From Parasponia andersonii (Eukaryota > Streptophyta > Magnoliopsida > Rosales > Cannabaceae): a DNA stretch of 64,000 bases. Position numbers and translations under genes: made by a program. Shown piece by piece: positions 1-11,751 of this stretch. The notes beneath the pieces were generated by a model that saw only the letters and a program-made list of their open reading frames with translations, made no database searches and had not been told where the DNA came from. The stretch is from contig JXTB01000423.1 in the NCBI GenBank assembly GCA_002914805.1, positions 263,954 to 327,953 of the forward strand, read 5' to 3'. Every line of letters begins with the position of its first letter. The stretch's first letter is position 1.

Positions 1-2
1 TT

Positions 3-575
3 ATTTATCCTATTTCTGACAGTAAATGGGTAAGTCCTACCCAAGTTGTACCTAAGAAATCCGGAGTTACTGTGGTCAAAAATGAAAATAATGAAGTAAT
101 TCTAACTAAGACTGTTACTGGTTGGCTTGTGTGTATTGACTATAGGAAACTTAATTCAATGACTAGGAAAGACCATTTTCCTTTACCTTTTATGGATCAA
201 ATCCTTGAAAGAGTTGCAGGACATGAATTTTATTGTTTCCTAGATGGATATTCAAGGTACAATCAAATTGAAATAGCACTTGAAGATCAAGAGAAAACCA
301 CTTTTACATGTCCATTTGGTACATTTGCTTATCGTAGAATGCCTTTTGGATTATGTAATGAACCAGCCATATTTCAAATATGCATGCTTAGCATATTTAG
401 TGATATGGTTGAATGTTTTCTTGAAATTTTCATAGGTGATTTCTCTATTTTTGGTGATTCTTTCGATGATTGTCTGATGAACTTGAAGAAAGTCTTGATA
501 AGATCAGCAACCAATTTTGACTTAGCAGAACCTATCTTTACCATTTTTGTTATAAGTCAAGAAATACATCCCTAA
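3..575 (+). pseudogene. Athila-type Ty3/gypsy reverse transcriptase fragment
   Basis: The frame is open from the window edge and reads as an RT domain of the Athila lineage. Visible blocks are KWVSPTQVVPKKSG, RKDHFPLPFMDQILER, YCFLDGYSRYNQI, TTFTCPFGTFAYRRMPFGLC and SIFSDMVE. The first palm aspartate block (FLDGYS) is kept. The second catalytic block, normally a DD pair followed by FSVFG, reads FIGDFSIFG here, so one catalytic Asp has become Gly. After about position 498 the sequence stops resembling RT, then hits a stop, so the thumb, RNase H and integrase are missing. It is a dead fragment; the rest of the element lies off the left edge or is deleted. Athila affiliation comes from family knowledge. 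Confidence 0.88.
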
Positions 576-1680
576 TGGATACAATTTTGGTGGCATACGA
601 CTCCTAAGAAATAAGGTTTCAAGTTTTCTTCTTTGATCAAGATATTTTTCATCCAAATTCATGGAGTTTCAGATACATCTTTGAAAGAGACTGAATCTGC
701 CAAAACCAGTTGCCAACTTACTCTTATCTTTAGTCTACAAATTTTGACTTTGTATCTCTAAATTTTCTTATAAATAGATGCTTAAACTAGGCTTAGAAGG
801 TATCTTGGTTTTGAGAACAAGATCACTCTTTTTTATTCTCCTCTTGTTATTCATGTTATTTTAATCTTGCTTTGCCTTCAAAATAGTAAAAGTTTTGTGT
901 TTAAAGTTATGTTCATATTATGTTCATATTATGTTCATACTTGTTCTTCTTCTTCATCATGTTTACTTAATCTTGCATGCTGCTAAGTTGAAAGGATGAA
1001 TCTCCTGGGGGAAAGATAGGTATAATCTAAACTCTAGGTGGACTTCATTGTTTATATCTTTTAATCATTGTTATACATATGCTACTTAATTTTCTTAATC
1101 AATCGTAATACCCTACTTGTTAAGTGGTGAGTCTTGATTCATTATAGTCAACCATTGGCACAACAAATACTTAATTCCTTTTGTACCGGTTGTGCTAGGA
1201 AGAGATTTTGATTTGTTGTGGACATAAGGTGGTACCATGAATGCTTGACCACATTTGCAAGTATTGGCGTTATCAAAAAAAGGTAATTAAGAAAACTAAT
1301 CTAATCACATAGATAACTAATAATGGACCTTTAATGATTAATCTTCCGATTGGAACTTCCGTTGTGTGCGGATTCCAATTGAGTGATAAAAGAACTTAGG
1401 TTATACTTATTTGATATACCTAAGAGTGGATCCCCTAATCTTAGCAATTGTTTAATTCTGTAACTTCATATCATTATATTTTTATCACTTTGTTTCATAT
1501 TGCCATAATCATCCTACAACATATTTTTTCCTATCATTTTTATTCTTATAATATATGTGTTATGGTATTGTATTATTCACTAACCTTCCTGTGGATTGAC
1601 CTCGGTCTCACCGAGTAATTTATTACTTTGTCACTCCTGCACTTGGGAAAAGACTTCATTAATTTGAATCAGTCAAGTAT
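576..1680 (+). mobile_element. LTR-like debris downstream of the Athila fragment
   Basis: No coding frame is present. A TATA-like TATAAATAG lies near 771, followed by a CT-rich leader. The stretch ends with a block around 1590-1650 (GTGGATTGACCTCGG, then CTCACCGAG) of a kind often found near the 3' end of plant gypsy LTRs. Three copies of an 11 bp unit (ATTATGTTCAT) sit at about 907-945. Its partner LTR is not visible, so this assignment is inference. Confidence 0.45.
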
Positions 1681-1689
1681 CTAGACCAT

Positions 1690-2080
1690 GGTTGTTTTAG
1701 ATTTCTTTAGGTAAATATCATTGTGGATATTATCATTTTATTTGAAAATATTCTAGACCCTTTGTAAGATCATACCACTTGGTACGATTATAACCTTTGG
1801 TTGGTTTAGGCTTTGCCTATATAAAGGACCCCTTGGGTTCATTTATAGACAAATCCCATTTGTGAGAGCTGTAAACATTCTAAAAGTAATACAAAGCTAT
1901 TTATTCACTCAAACTCTCTTATTCTTACCACTTTATCTCAAAACTTACTCTAAGTCTCTTTCTTGAGTGTTGATAGGCTGACTTAGTGCGACGGATTATA
2001 CTAAGTATCACACGAATGTCTAGTCTAAAGTTTTTTTGGTGTAGAGAATATTCTTTTTGGCGTAGTATTTGGAGTGATAA
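1690..2080 (+). mobile_element. Second LTR-like fragment with TATA box
   Basis: GCCTATATAAAGGACCCC near 1815-1832 looks like an LTR promoter. It is followed by a short leader with polyadenylation-like AT-rich sequence and CTTGAGTGTTGATAGG. No PBS, PPT or second LTR is visible, so this is a solo or truncated LTR at best. Confidence 0.35.
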
Positions 2081-2099
2081 ATTGGTGATATATATATAT

Positions 2100-2246
2100 A
2101 GTAATGTTGCTCCATTTTAGAGTTTTAATTGCTCTAAAAATAAAGTTTTGGATTAGAGATTACCTAATTGGTGATTTAGCTTAGGCTATCTCAACCCAAA
2201 ACTTTATTTTAGAGCACTCAAAACTCAAAAATGGTGTAACATTACT
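2100..2246. mobile_element. Hairpin MITE with ~53 bp inverted arms
   Basis: The left arm (2100-2152) and right arm (2194-2246) are reverse complements with only a few mismatches, beginning AGTAATGTTGCTCC and AGTAATGTTACACC. They enclose a loop of about 41 bp. The whole is a foldback element with no coding capacity. A target duplication is not obvious, so the superfamily is unassigned. Confidence 0.75.
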
Positions 2247-2427
2247 CTTTTTTTTTTTCATCTCTAATTCATTACTCTAAATTGTACACCAAAAAAGAAT
2301 ATGCTCTATTTTTTTTTTTACCCAAATCTCCTTTTTACCTTTAAGATATATATAGAAATCAACTTTTAAAAAGGGTATTTTTGGAAGTTTAATAAAAATT
2401 AAAAAAAAAAAGCAAAAAAATAGTGTT

Positions 2428-2476
2428 ATATCGTTACAAAGCCATGCCATTAATGGCATGGGCACGACACTATAGC
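2428..2476. repeat. 20 bp perfect palindrome inside an imperfect hairpin
   Basis: CCATGCCATTAATGGCATGG (2442-2461) is its own reverse complement. The flanks continue the symmetry imperfectly: ATAGTGT on the left, ACACTAT on the right. The surrounding 2247-2759 stretch holds no recognisable gene; its GC is higher than its neighbours at 2440-2640, which hints at another inserted fragment. Confidence 0.65.
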
Positions 2477-2759
2477 AGCTCGACATTTTAGTGCAACAAG
2501 TGCCATTTGGGTTGGAGCGCATCTCGTTTACCACTTTAGGCAGAAGTGGCAAATTGCCTTTGAGGTTAGAGAAGCTCTTAGTCAAAACTGGTTCAAACTT
2601 ATAGGCAACAAAAGCTATTGCCTTAGGCCAATTTGAGGTGAACGCACCTTCTCTTTGTTAAATGCTCCATATGATGCTTGCACAATAATAAAGGCCTCAA
2701 TTAAGAAACAAATAGATAATCTAGAAACGTTCAAAATAAGATTACGTAATAATATACTA

Positions 2760-3070
2760 GGGTAAATAGCACCATTAGTCTGTAACGTATCACTATTTTG
2801 GCCTATTAGGCTAACTTTTTTTTTTGGCTTTCAAAATGTTTCTCTTTGTTGGCATCATTAGTTCTTTTGATATATTCCATATAAAATTCTATTAGAATTT
2901 ATTTGAATGGGAGAATTTTTTGTGCCATTGGTCCATATTGTTTCAATTATTTAGTAATTTAGTTCATATTTTTTTTTTTCACATACATATCTCTAATTAG
3001 CAATATTGCATTATTTGGGAAAAAAAATAGACATTCTATTATTTTCGTAAAAATTACAATGATATCTCCT

Positions 3071-3132
<62 letters not shown>

Positions 3133-3881
3133 AGTGAAACTACTTGGCCGAAAAAATCTTTAAAATCTTCAGACTTAACTATTACTTTTTAAAGGTAAAC
3201 AATCAGTTACTTTTTTAGAAAGAAAAGTCAGAGAAAAAAAGAAGTACAAAACTCTGTAAAATTTCAAGGCTTATTAGCTATATTATTTAGGTCAACAATT
3301 ATTTGTTTTTTTTAGAATAAGTAATTCATAACTAAATGAAAATTTAATGGATATAGTAAAGCTTTAGTCAAATTTGACTAGTTGAAAACGGTATAGGTGA
3401 ATTTGTTTTAGTTTTAAAATTAGTAAGGTAATTATTTTTAGTCCATAAAAGTTACTATAGTTTGACATAAATTAGGGTGTCTCAGTGTATTTTTTTTGTG
3501 TTTTATTATTATTATTATTATGAATTTTTTTGTGTTTTATTATTATTATTATTATGAATGTGATTCTCAAATGGACTGCTTCTTTTATATCTACTTTTAA
3601 ATTTTAATTTTTGAAAGATTAATAAAGGCAATATTGTTACTTGGAAATAGGAATGTCAAAAGAAAAGCTAGGAACTAAATTGCTAAATAATTAAAACAGC
3701 AAATATCAATGACACAAAATTTCTTCCATTCAAATGAATTCTAATTGAATTTTAGATGAAATATACTAAAGTAACTAACAACAAATAGAGAAATATTAGG
3801 TATTTGAATACCAAAAAAGAAAGTTTAGGGACCAATGTGTCAAACAAGTAAAACATTTGGGACCGATTGTGCCATTTACCC
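2760..3881. mobile_element. MULE-like non-autonomous transposon with ~260 bp TIRs
   Basis: The terminal arms (about 2760-3019 and 3622-3881) are long inverted repeats starting GGGTAAATAGCACCATT and GGGTAAATGGCACAATC. They can be followed by eye over most of their length, with scattered differences and small indels. The interior has a long AT/GT microsatellite and no coding frame. Long TIRs beginning GGGTAAAT are typical of plant Mutator-like elements. The 9 bp flanks do not match well, so the target duplication has decayed or was lost. Confidence 0.75.
3076..3132. repeat. (AT)n-(GT)n microsatellite
   Basis: An uninterrupted AT dinucleotide run of about 46 bp passes directly into a short GT run, inside the MULE-like element. 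It is likely length-polymorphic. Confidence 0.9.
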
Positions 3882-4416
3882 TTATAGGGTAGAATAATTT
3901 ATTTTTACTTTTATTCTTTAAATCACTAAATTGATTGAATTTTAATATAAAAAAAAGGACAAGAAAAAGCTAATTTTATCAAAACTGTCAATATTAACTA
4001 TATATTCTTCGTCTTCCCGATAAAAATAACTATGTATCTTCTTCACGTAATTTTTAGATCAAAATAATTGACTGTAAATTTTTATTCTTTAAAAGTCATT
4101 ATAGTTAATTTCTTCTTCCTAATCTTAATTTAACATTTTCAATTTAATTCTATGAAAAACAAAATTAGTGTGAAGAGTTCCAGCCTTCATTGCGCACATA
4201 AATTCATTAATTACCTCTCAAATACTACTTTCTTCACATAAATTCATTAATTACCTCTCAAATACTACTTTCTTCTTAAATAGTTTAAGCCTGGGTATAA
4301 CTTATAAGTGATTCGCAAAAAATGACTTTGTGGCTATTTTCAGATTTATTCTTCTTGTCTCATTGAAATTTAGTGGTTATTGTTCTTAAGTTTTTACATC
4401 GTGAATTTTCTCTTTT
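3882..4416. other. AT-rich intergenic with a 40 bp tandem duplication
   Basis: No gene is seen. Positions 4195-4234 and 4235-4274 are identical head-to-tail 40 bp copies beginning CACATAAATTCATTAATTAC, which implies a recent duplication. Confidence 0.7.
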
Positions 4417-4849
4417 AAGCTATGTTTGGTAGGAAGAAAAAAGAAGAGGAAAAAAGAGTTTTGATGGAAAAGTGAAGGGAAATAAATATTTTAGTTGTTA
4501 GGTAGAAGGGAAAAGGGAAGGGAAGAGAAAAAAGGAGAGAAAAGGGAGGGAAAAATAATTAGTATGACTCACTCAAATATTTTTCTCTCAAAAATAGAGA
4601 GAAAAAGAGGAAGAAAAATTTTTTACTCATGTTTTAAAGTGAATTTACCAAATTAACCTTGTATATTACTTTTAAAATTTTAATAAAAAAAGCAAAACAG
4701 TCATGTTAAAATATACTAATTTTCTTTGTTTCCTATATACCAAACAACAATAGAGAAAAAATATTTTCTTTTCTATTTTGTACATTTTCTTTTTCTCCTA
4801 ATTTTTCCTTTCTTCTTACTTTCTTTTCTCTCTATCAAATATAGCCTTA
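4417..4849 (+). mobile_element. MITE family A, copy 1 (~433 bp)
   Basis: The ends are inverted: TAAGCTATGTTTGGTAG at the left, and the complement of TAAGGCTATATTTGATAG at the right. The body is purine-rich on the left half and pyrimidine-rich on the right. Homologous copies occur at 23201-23641 (reverse) and 24765-25034 (5'-truncated), sharing blocks such as ACTCATGTTTTAAA and TTTTAAAATTTTAAT. It is non-coding and the superfamily is not assigned. Confidence 0.75.
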
Positions 4850-5369
4850 GAGTTGCACAATACATATGACTCTGTTATAAACAAATACAACAATGTTATG
4901 TTCTGTAGAATATTAATTAATGGCACACCTAGCCCCTGTCAAATTTTTTTGAATTATGAAAAGGCCTATAAATTTACAAAAAGTTAGCATATATGCCCTC
5001 CCTCAAAATTTTACTTTATAAAAAAGTATAAATACTTTTAGAAAATTGGTGTTTAGGCCCCTAAATAGTACTTTAAGATATAACTTACCCCAAAAATTAA
5101 TTTAAATTTTAGTTTTTCTCCAGATATTGAATTAGGATTTATTTTATTTTGGTAATCTCGTGTATTCATAGTAATTTTTTGACAATAATTTATTTTATCT
5201 CCAAACATTAAATTAGGTTTTGTTTTAAATACCACACATACAATAATTATAATAAATTTAAAATTTATCTTATCTCTAAATGTTAAAATATTATTATTTT
5301 ATTTTTCATATATAAAATAATTAAAACTAAACTATTTAGAAAGTATGGGTATAATCTAGTTCTAATTAC
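4850..5369. other. AT-rich intergenic, nothing recognisable
   Basis: Low-complexity AT-rich DNA with short frames broken in all directions. No domain, RNA gene or clear repeat was seen. Confidence 0.6.
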
Positions 5370-5619
5370 CACAAGTTGTAACTGTGACTAAATGTAAGTT
5401 TTAGTCACAAAATATTTTGTTGTGACTGAAAGACATCATTAAATCACAACTTGTTACTAATACACTTTTTATTTCAATTTTATATGTAGTACCGAATTTT
5501 TTTTGTGACAAATTTTCAGAGATAGATTTTTTAGTCATGTTACAACGATTTTTAGACATAATTTTTTCACTTTTAATCACAAATTTTGACGTGACTAAAA
5601 GTAAAGTGTTTTTGTAGTA
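5370..5619 (-). mobile_element. CACTA-like transposon terminus
   Basis: Read on the minus strand, the right edge begins ACTACAAAAACACTTTAC, close to the CACTACAAAAA terminus of plant En/Spm elements. Inside it are several copies of a subterminal-type motif, TTTAGTCACAA and its complement, in both orientations. The other terminus and any transposase are not visible, so this is a decayed end or a small non-autonomous derivative. Confidence 0.5.
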
Positions 5620-6397
5620 TAACGTGGCTGCTTTAGGGATTCATTACATATTTGCCGTATATGCCGTCCTCAAGTAAAAGATCTTGGTTCCGTCAATGTG
5701 GCACACTCCTACATTTCAAATGCGGGGAACGTTACGCCTGAGGCCTCAGTTAACGGTTGAGCCGGCCCTTCAGTTGGCGCATTACTATTTGTATTTAAAA
5801 GCTCATTTGGGGGGAAGCTTATACCTAATTTACACACACAAAAAAAAAAAAAAAAAAATCACCTTCTTTTAACGAAAAGGAAAAAAGAAGATGATAAAAT
5901 ATTTAAGACTACACTTCTTTCCCTCACATCTTACTTTTTGAGCACTTAGTAAAATAGTATTTCTATATTATCTTTGTATTGATCAAGTTGCTCTTAAATT
6001 TGGGTCGATTATGCTAAACACAATGATTCGACTGAGTCCATTATGCTCAACTCTATCCTAATAAAAGCGTGACAAAATATAAGATTGAAGATGATGACCT
6101 GGATCCGGTCAAACTCATATTCAACCACGGTCGAGATCAATAATAAAAATTAGAAATTGAATTATTCTTTCTTTTGTAATCTAAAAAATTTCGCTCTCTT
6201 TAAGATAGTTTCTTCTTTATTTTTTACGAAGAAGAAGAATGACAATTTCTTTAATTAGAAAAAAAAAATGAAAGAAAGAGTAGATTTCCTTCCAAGAAAA
6301 ATATGTGGAAATATGTGTGTGAGAATCAGCAAAGAGCACAGATTTAAGAGTAAATGGAGCTCTGCATATCTCACCACTCATGTATATATTTATAGGC
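5620..6397. other. Intergenic, no gene seen
   Basis: Contains a GC-richer patch at 5690-5815, a poly-A run at 5828-5856 and mixed low-complexity sequence. The short frames show no domain. Confidence 0.55.
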
Positions 6398-6620
6398 ATC
6401 AACCCGGCAGAATTTTTTTTTATCTATATATAAATATCATTTTGACCCATAAAAATTTATTAAGCATATATTTTTATAATAAAAAATAAAAAATAAATAG
6501 CATTAATAATATACATCTTTTCATATATCTTATTATAAATATTTAGATCACCATTAGATAATAATTCAATAACTAAAAAAAAATTCATACACTCAGATAA
6601 AAAAAAATATCTATTAGATT
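6398..6620 (-). mobile_element. MITE family B, copy 1 (~223 bp)
   Basis: The reverse complement aligns end to end by eye with copies at 11752-11977 and 22694-22886. Shared blocks are TTTTTTTTAG followed by a GATC-containing core, ATGAAAAGAT, and a final segment ending in GGTTGAT/GAATTGGT. The ends form short TIRs around AGGTATTTTTTTT. It is non-coding. Confidence 0.72.
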
Positions 6621-7192
6621 AGCAATCTATATATTAGTTTGTGAACATAAAATTCCAAAGAAATATAAATTAAGTTTCTATAAAGGGAATGTATCTCTAT
6701 CTTACGTCTTGTGTCCCTAATGGTTTATTAGTTAACTAAAAGATTATTCTATGCCTGTCTTGGGCTAAGGTTTAACTGTCCCTTCTAGTATAATGAGCTA
6801 TTTTTTTATTCGTTATTTTTGTTAAACCTATTTAAAAACACACAAATAAATGAAAACAATAAGATTTAGCAATCAGCTAGCAGGCAGAAAAATAATACAT
6901 ATGTTAATATTTTACATGTTTACCACTCATAATTAAATTATGCACATTTCTTGTCTCTTATGTTAGTGTTTGTGTACGTAATCTTTCGAAGGAGATTTTG
7001 TCATGGTTGGTTTATGCATGTAACCTTAATTCTGTTCCGTTAGAGACATTTAGGCTTGTATAGACTTCAAACTATACAAGACACCAAAATCTTGTAAAAA
7101 CTTTGCATGAGACGATGTAGCATATATTTTAGCAACCTTTTATTTTAAAGTAGGACTATATTATTTAAAATTGTGGCTAAGAATAATGCTAT
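6621..7192. other. Intergenic, nothing recognisable
   Basis: AT-rich sequence with no persuasive frame, repeat or RNA gene. Confidence 0.55.
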
Positions 7193-7570
7193 ATCATTTA
7201 GGGGATAATATCATTTTTGTATTTTATATGTTGACATTTTGTTCAAATTATATATTGTATTTTTGGTTATTTTCAACATTTATTCTTAGATTTAAAATCT
7301 GTTACAAATTTATACCTGAGACTAATTTAGAATAGTTAATTTAGCAAGATGTTGTTTAAAAATTAAAAATAAACTGTATAAAAACTGATCTGAGAACAAG
7401 TTTATTAAATTATCTTAGTAAATTAATTGCTTTAAATTAATATCATTGTATAAACTTGTAACAGATTTTCAATCTAAAAGTCAAAATAGATAATAATTAA
7501 AATACAATATATAAATTAAATAAAATATCAAAATATAATATATAAAAACGATAATATTCCTATTATTTAG
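7193..7570. mobile_element. 360 bp inverted-repeat transposon with 9 bp target duplication
   Basis: The element occupies 7202-7561. Its ends are GGGATAATATCATTTTT and, on the opposite strand, AGGAATATTATCGTTTTT, and arms of more than 110 bp pair with moderate divergence. The flanks are ATCATTTAG (7193-7201) and ATTATTTAG (7562-7570), an 8/9 match. A 9 bp duplication and G-rich start suggest a small Mutator-like MITE. Confidence 0.72.
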
Positions 7571-10500
7571 TGCAGATTTTTAGCATTCCAATTTTTTTTT
7601 TAATCAATTTATTAATTTACTGGAGAGCATAAGGTATGAGATGAGGTGCCACCTAGTTGAGGTGTGTCTGACGCCTTTAAATTTTTTCTTTTCTTTTTTA
7701 AAGTGTTCGTTCAAATAAAACTCACATAGTCTAGAAGTAATATGGCCTGCAAGAAAGAATTATTATGATTATTATTGCTATTATTATTTTGAATGGAGCA
7801 ACTGAGCAAGATTAGATAGGATTAATTATTGTGATTGAAATGATAAAACTGTTAGCGTCAAACATAATAGTGTGTCAGACGTATTACAAACCTCAATTCG
7901 GGTTGCTTAGAGGGAGGCGCTAAGTAACACATCTTATCGAAACAAATGCCGTCACTTATATGCCTATTGTTCAATGTAGTATGGAAAGTCCCACGCTCCT
8001 ACGTGGAATGTGGGCTCCACACACTCTGTCGTGGAGTGATTCGGATTTTGACAAATAAGTACGAGGCGGTGGCAAATAAAAATGTGCATTTATCCATCTA
8101 CGTATAATTCATCTTCCAAGTCTTAATGTGGGCCATAACAACCCCACCAATTTTTGACCTTTTGTACCCCAACTTGGATAAAACAATTATGATAATATGT
8201 GTCGTTGCTCGCAATTGGTCCAATACTTTTTGTCCTAAGCAAGCATTTCTTTTCCTGTTGGTTTAGAATCAGTCTCTTTTACGACTTCAAAAAGTAAATA
8301 AATAAATACACATAAAGCCGATAGAGAAGGTCATTACTCATTCCATGCACGAACGACTAGCAGTGAAAAATCCCGATTTTCCTCCATCTGTTTTTATTCT
8401 CTACTTTTTCCTATTTTTCGCCATTTAAAATACATTAGTCAATGTATTTCGAGGCTTCTTTTTTCATGACAATATTTCCATTATTTTCTTTTTCCTTTAA
8501 TATTTTCACATACATTGGTTCGAAGAAAAAAGCATTTGATCATATTCTCTCTTTTCCTCAAGAACTTTGTGACTCATGCTAATGTGTCGGAGCATGTAAA
8601 ATACTACAAAAGTTCTTTTTTCTTTCTCTGTCGGTCTACGCAATGCATGTAATAGATTCTTTCTACAAAGATACAAATACACGTAGATTAATCACTACTT
8701 ATCATTTTCAATGTCCTTAACCCGCACCGATTTTGCATTCCTCTTTATTTAAGATGGACCCACTTTAATATTCATTCACATAATAACTAGTCTCGCGGGT
8801 TTCTTAATGTAAAGGGTTTAATTAATGATACAGCTATATAAAGAGTGGAATTATGACTAATTAATTCAGAACTATTTTGTATAATATTTTTTCTCTAATA
8901 TATATCATATATTCTCATGAGTTACTACGTTTTCGATGTAGACAAGAGGGAGAAAAAGGAATATAGTTGCTAACCTAACGAAAAAAACAATATGATGTAT
9001 AACACAACTAAAACCACAAAAGGAGAACTTTATGATACGTTGGAAAAATATTATACTGCTGAATTGTCATCAGATTCTTAAGTCATGACCCCAAAAAAAG
9101 AAGCCCTTAATTAGTATTAGCTATAAAACAAGATGATCCAAGTACTAAAACATATAAATATTATTTTGTGATATGGATAGTAATTACTTGATGAATTATA
9201 CCAAGTGGTATATCTTTTGTCTGTTCACGAATAGTACTACTTGAAAGAGAGTGCATAATTATTAGGTGGGTAATATACGGCGATAGGAAGGACCCACTTG
9301 CTCAATTTGTGAAACCAAAATTCGTATATATGTATATAAGTGCAGCACATGAAATTCGCATATTAATTAATATGTGTAGGGTCCAGTATTCACTAGGAAA
9401 ATTATGGTTTTTTGTAGCTTAAGATATCTCAATTAAAACACGACTTTCTTAACCCTAAAATTGATGGCTTATTGAAACCCAATTGAGATACAAAGTCTAT
9501 GAGCATAATGTATATAGGCTGCTTTAATTCTCACCACTTTTCAAGTGGAGGGTCTATCCGCACAACTATGCAAGCACCTGAAGACAAGCAGAAAGTGTAG
9601 GCTAAAAGTTATACACTGCTTTTGATCTTCCCATCTTTTTCACCTACCTTTTTCAAGGTTTTCTGTTTTTCACCTTTGATCCTATTGTTTAGGACGTTAA
9701 AAAAAAGTAGATATGGATTGCAACCTCCATTGTTGCATTTACCAATATATGTCCGGCTTGATAAATGATAACACGTATTAGAAATGATATTCATGTTAGA
9801 ATTATAAAAATATGTAGAACTTTAAATCTTATATACATAAAATAAATAAATAAACCTTTAAATTACTTTATGACACGTAGACATTGTTAGATTTTGAAGG
9901 ATTTTGTCATGACACGGATTATTAACACAATAGAGCTGAATAGAGAGGGAATGCTAGTTGTAAGACAAGTCAACTCTGTTTTCTCATCTTAACACGAAAA
10001 TTAGAGAATTAGCTAAAATTCAAATCATACAAAGTTGATTAAATAATCTGTCATCATAACTTGAACGGTCAATACATACTGGACAGTTATTCATGTTTCA
10101 TATCGTGTTCATGCCAATGATCTTAGGTTTGACACTTTAAGTTCGGATAGTTAATGGGTAAAAGCACACCTCATATTTGTGCTAGTACGTCCTCGTATGA
10201 GTTCTAGGTCCATGTTGTCCTAGCTCTTTTTTTTTTTTTTTTGGGCCACGCTTTGTCATGTTGAGGCAACCATTTTATCTTTTTTTATTATTTTTTATAT
10301 TAGAATTTTTAGTCTCTTAACTAATAAATACATCATACATAATTCATGTTACCGCTAAATATTCATAAATTATACGAACATGTAACCTACAAATCACAAT
10401 TTGATAGATGAATAATTATATAATAAAATTTTCATACCGTGTTTTTGTCGTACTCCTTAGGCTTTACCATGATTGTGTTTTGCTTCTGCCCAATTTAATA

Positions 10501-11751
10501 CCGACTAAATGTACCTAAAAATATGAGCCTAACACGTCCCAAACGTCTTGGGCAAAATTTGAGACCATGTGTTTTACCATGCAAGGCATAATTTTTTTTG
10601 GTTGGGTACTCTCGTTCCAATGGAGAGCATGCCCATTTGACGTCTCTAATCAATAGTAAAACTAATTATTTTAATCACACACTGATTTATATATATGGTT
10701 GTGCTTCCTTGTATAGAGTAGTGATTAATTTCTCCAATTTGATTGTAACAGTAATTAAAAGCCACGCTCTTTATTTTCCTTCTTTAAAGAAAAAATTTGT
10801 CTCCCAAGCAGTACTTATGCCTTTGAATTTTTAGGTTGACTGCATAATGCATATATATGCCTACATCTCTTAAAAAATAAAAGAAAAAAACCACACTCAT
10901 AAAATCAATCAAATCAATTTTCCAATGTTTAGTTCTACGCTTCTTGATTTATACATGTACCTATACTCCCTTTTCTTTTTTTCTTGGCTGAGATGTACCT
11001 CAATATTACTTTACAAATCATGATTTTTGGCAAGTTGATACAAAAACGTTATTATAATAACCCATCAAAGTATTACTATAGAGACGTTATTTTTGTACTA
11101 ATTACATACCTAATTTTATTATTTATTCAGCCCCGTACCTTTCTCAAACCGGTTACTTTTGACAAAATTAAGGTCATTTGCTTTTCTTTTTGATGCTGAT
11201 TGGTGTGGCCGGGACGAATTAGTATAGGTTGATCTTTGTAATTTAGTCAAAATATTTGAACACGTTAACAAGAACTGTATTTTGTTTTTTCTTTCTCCCT
11301 TAAAACATCGTCCATGCATGCATCGAGGGCTGCGCGAGGATAAACAAAATCAGAGTTCTAATCTATGTGGTTCAACATCACTTTAGTTTAAAGGCGACTT
11401 TGGGGTAACGAATGAGAGGTCTATAATTATAAATTTATTTTACCATTTTTTTTTTTTTGGGTTTCGAGAGTTGTTTGATTGTGAAGCGAAATACTTGTAC
11501 TTAAATTAGGTAATATTCTTTGAAAAGAAAAAAACAACGTACTTGTATAATTTTTCTACTAAACATATGAACGGAAAGCATAAAAATCATAAATAGGTTG
11601 GTACCTATTTGTAGAATAATTATCTGCAACCCTAACTTAAATATATTAAGATTTTTTATTTAAAAAAAAAAGTTAATACAATGCAATAGAGGATTGAAGG
11701 AAAATTATTTGCAACCCTAATCCAAATAATTAAATAATAAATAAAAAGTTT
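7571..11751. other. Long intergenic stretch without a supported gene
   Basis: AT-rich DNA with poly-T at about 10229-10248 and only short frames (60-80 codons) without domains or codon bias. A degenerate direct repeat with TGCAACCCTAA occurs near 11625 and 11711. A few GC-richer islands (around 7900-8060) look like old insertions, but I cannot name them. Confidence 0.55.

Noticed and set aside
2751..3890. 9 bp target duplication for the GGGTAAAT element
   Set aside because: The flanks AATATACTA-like and TTATAGGGT-like do not match well enough to claim one.
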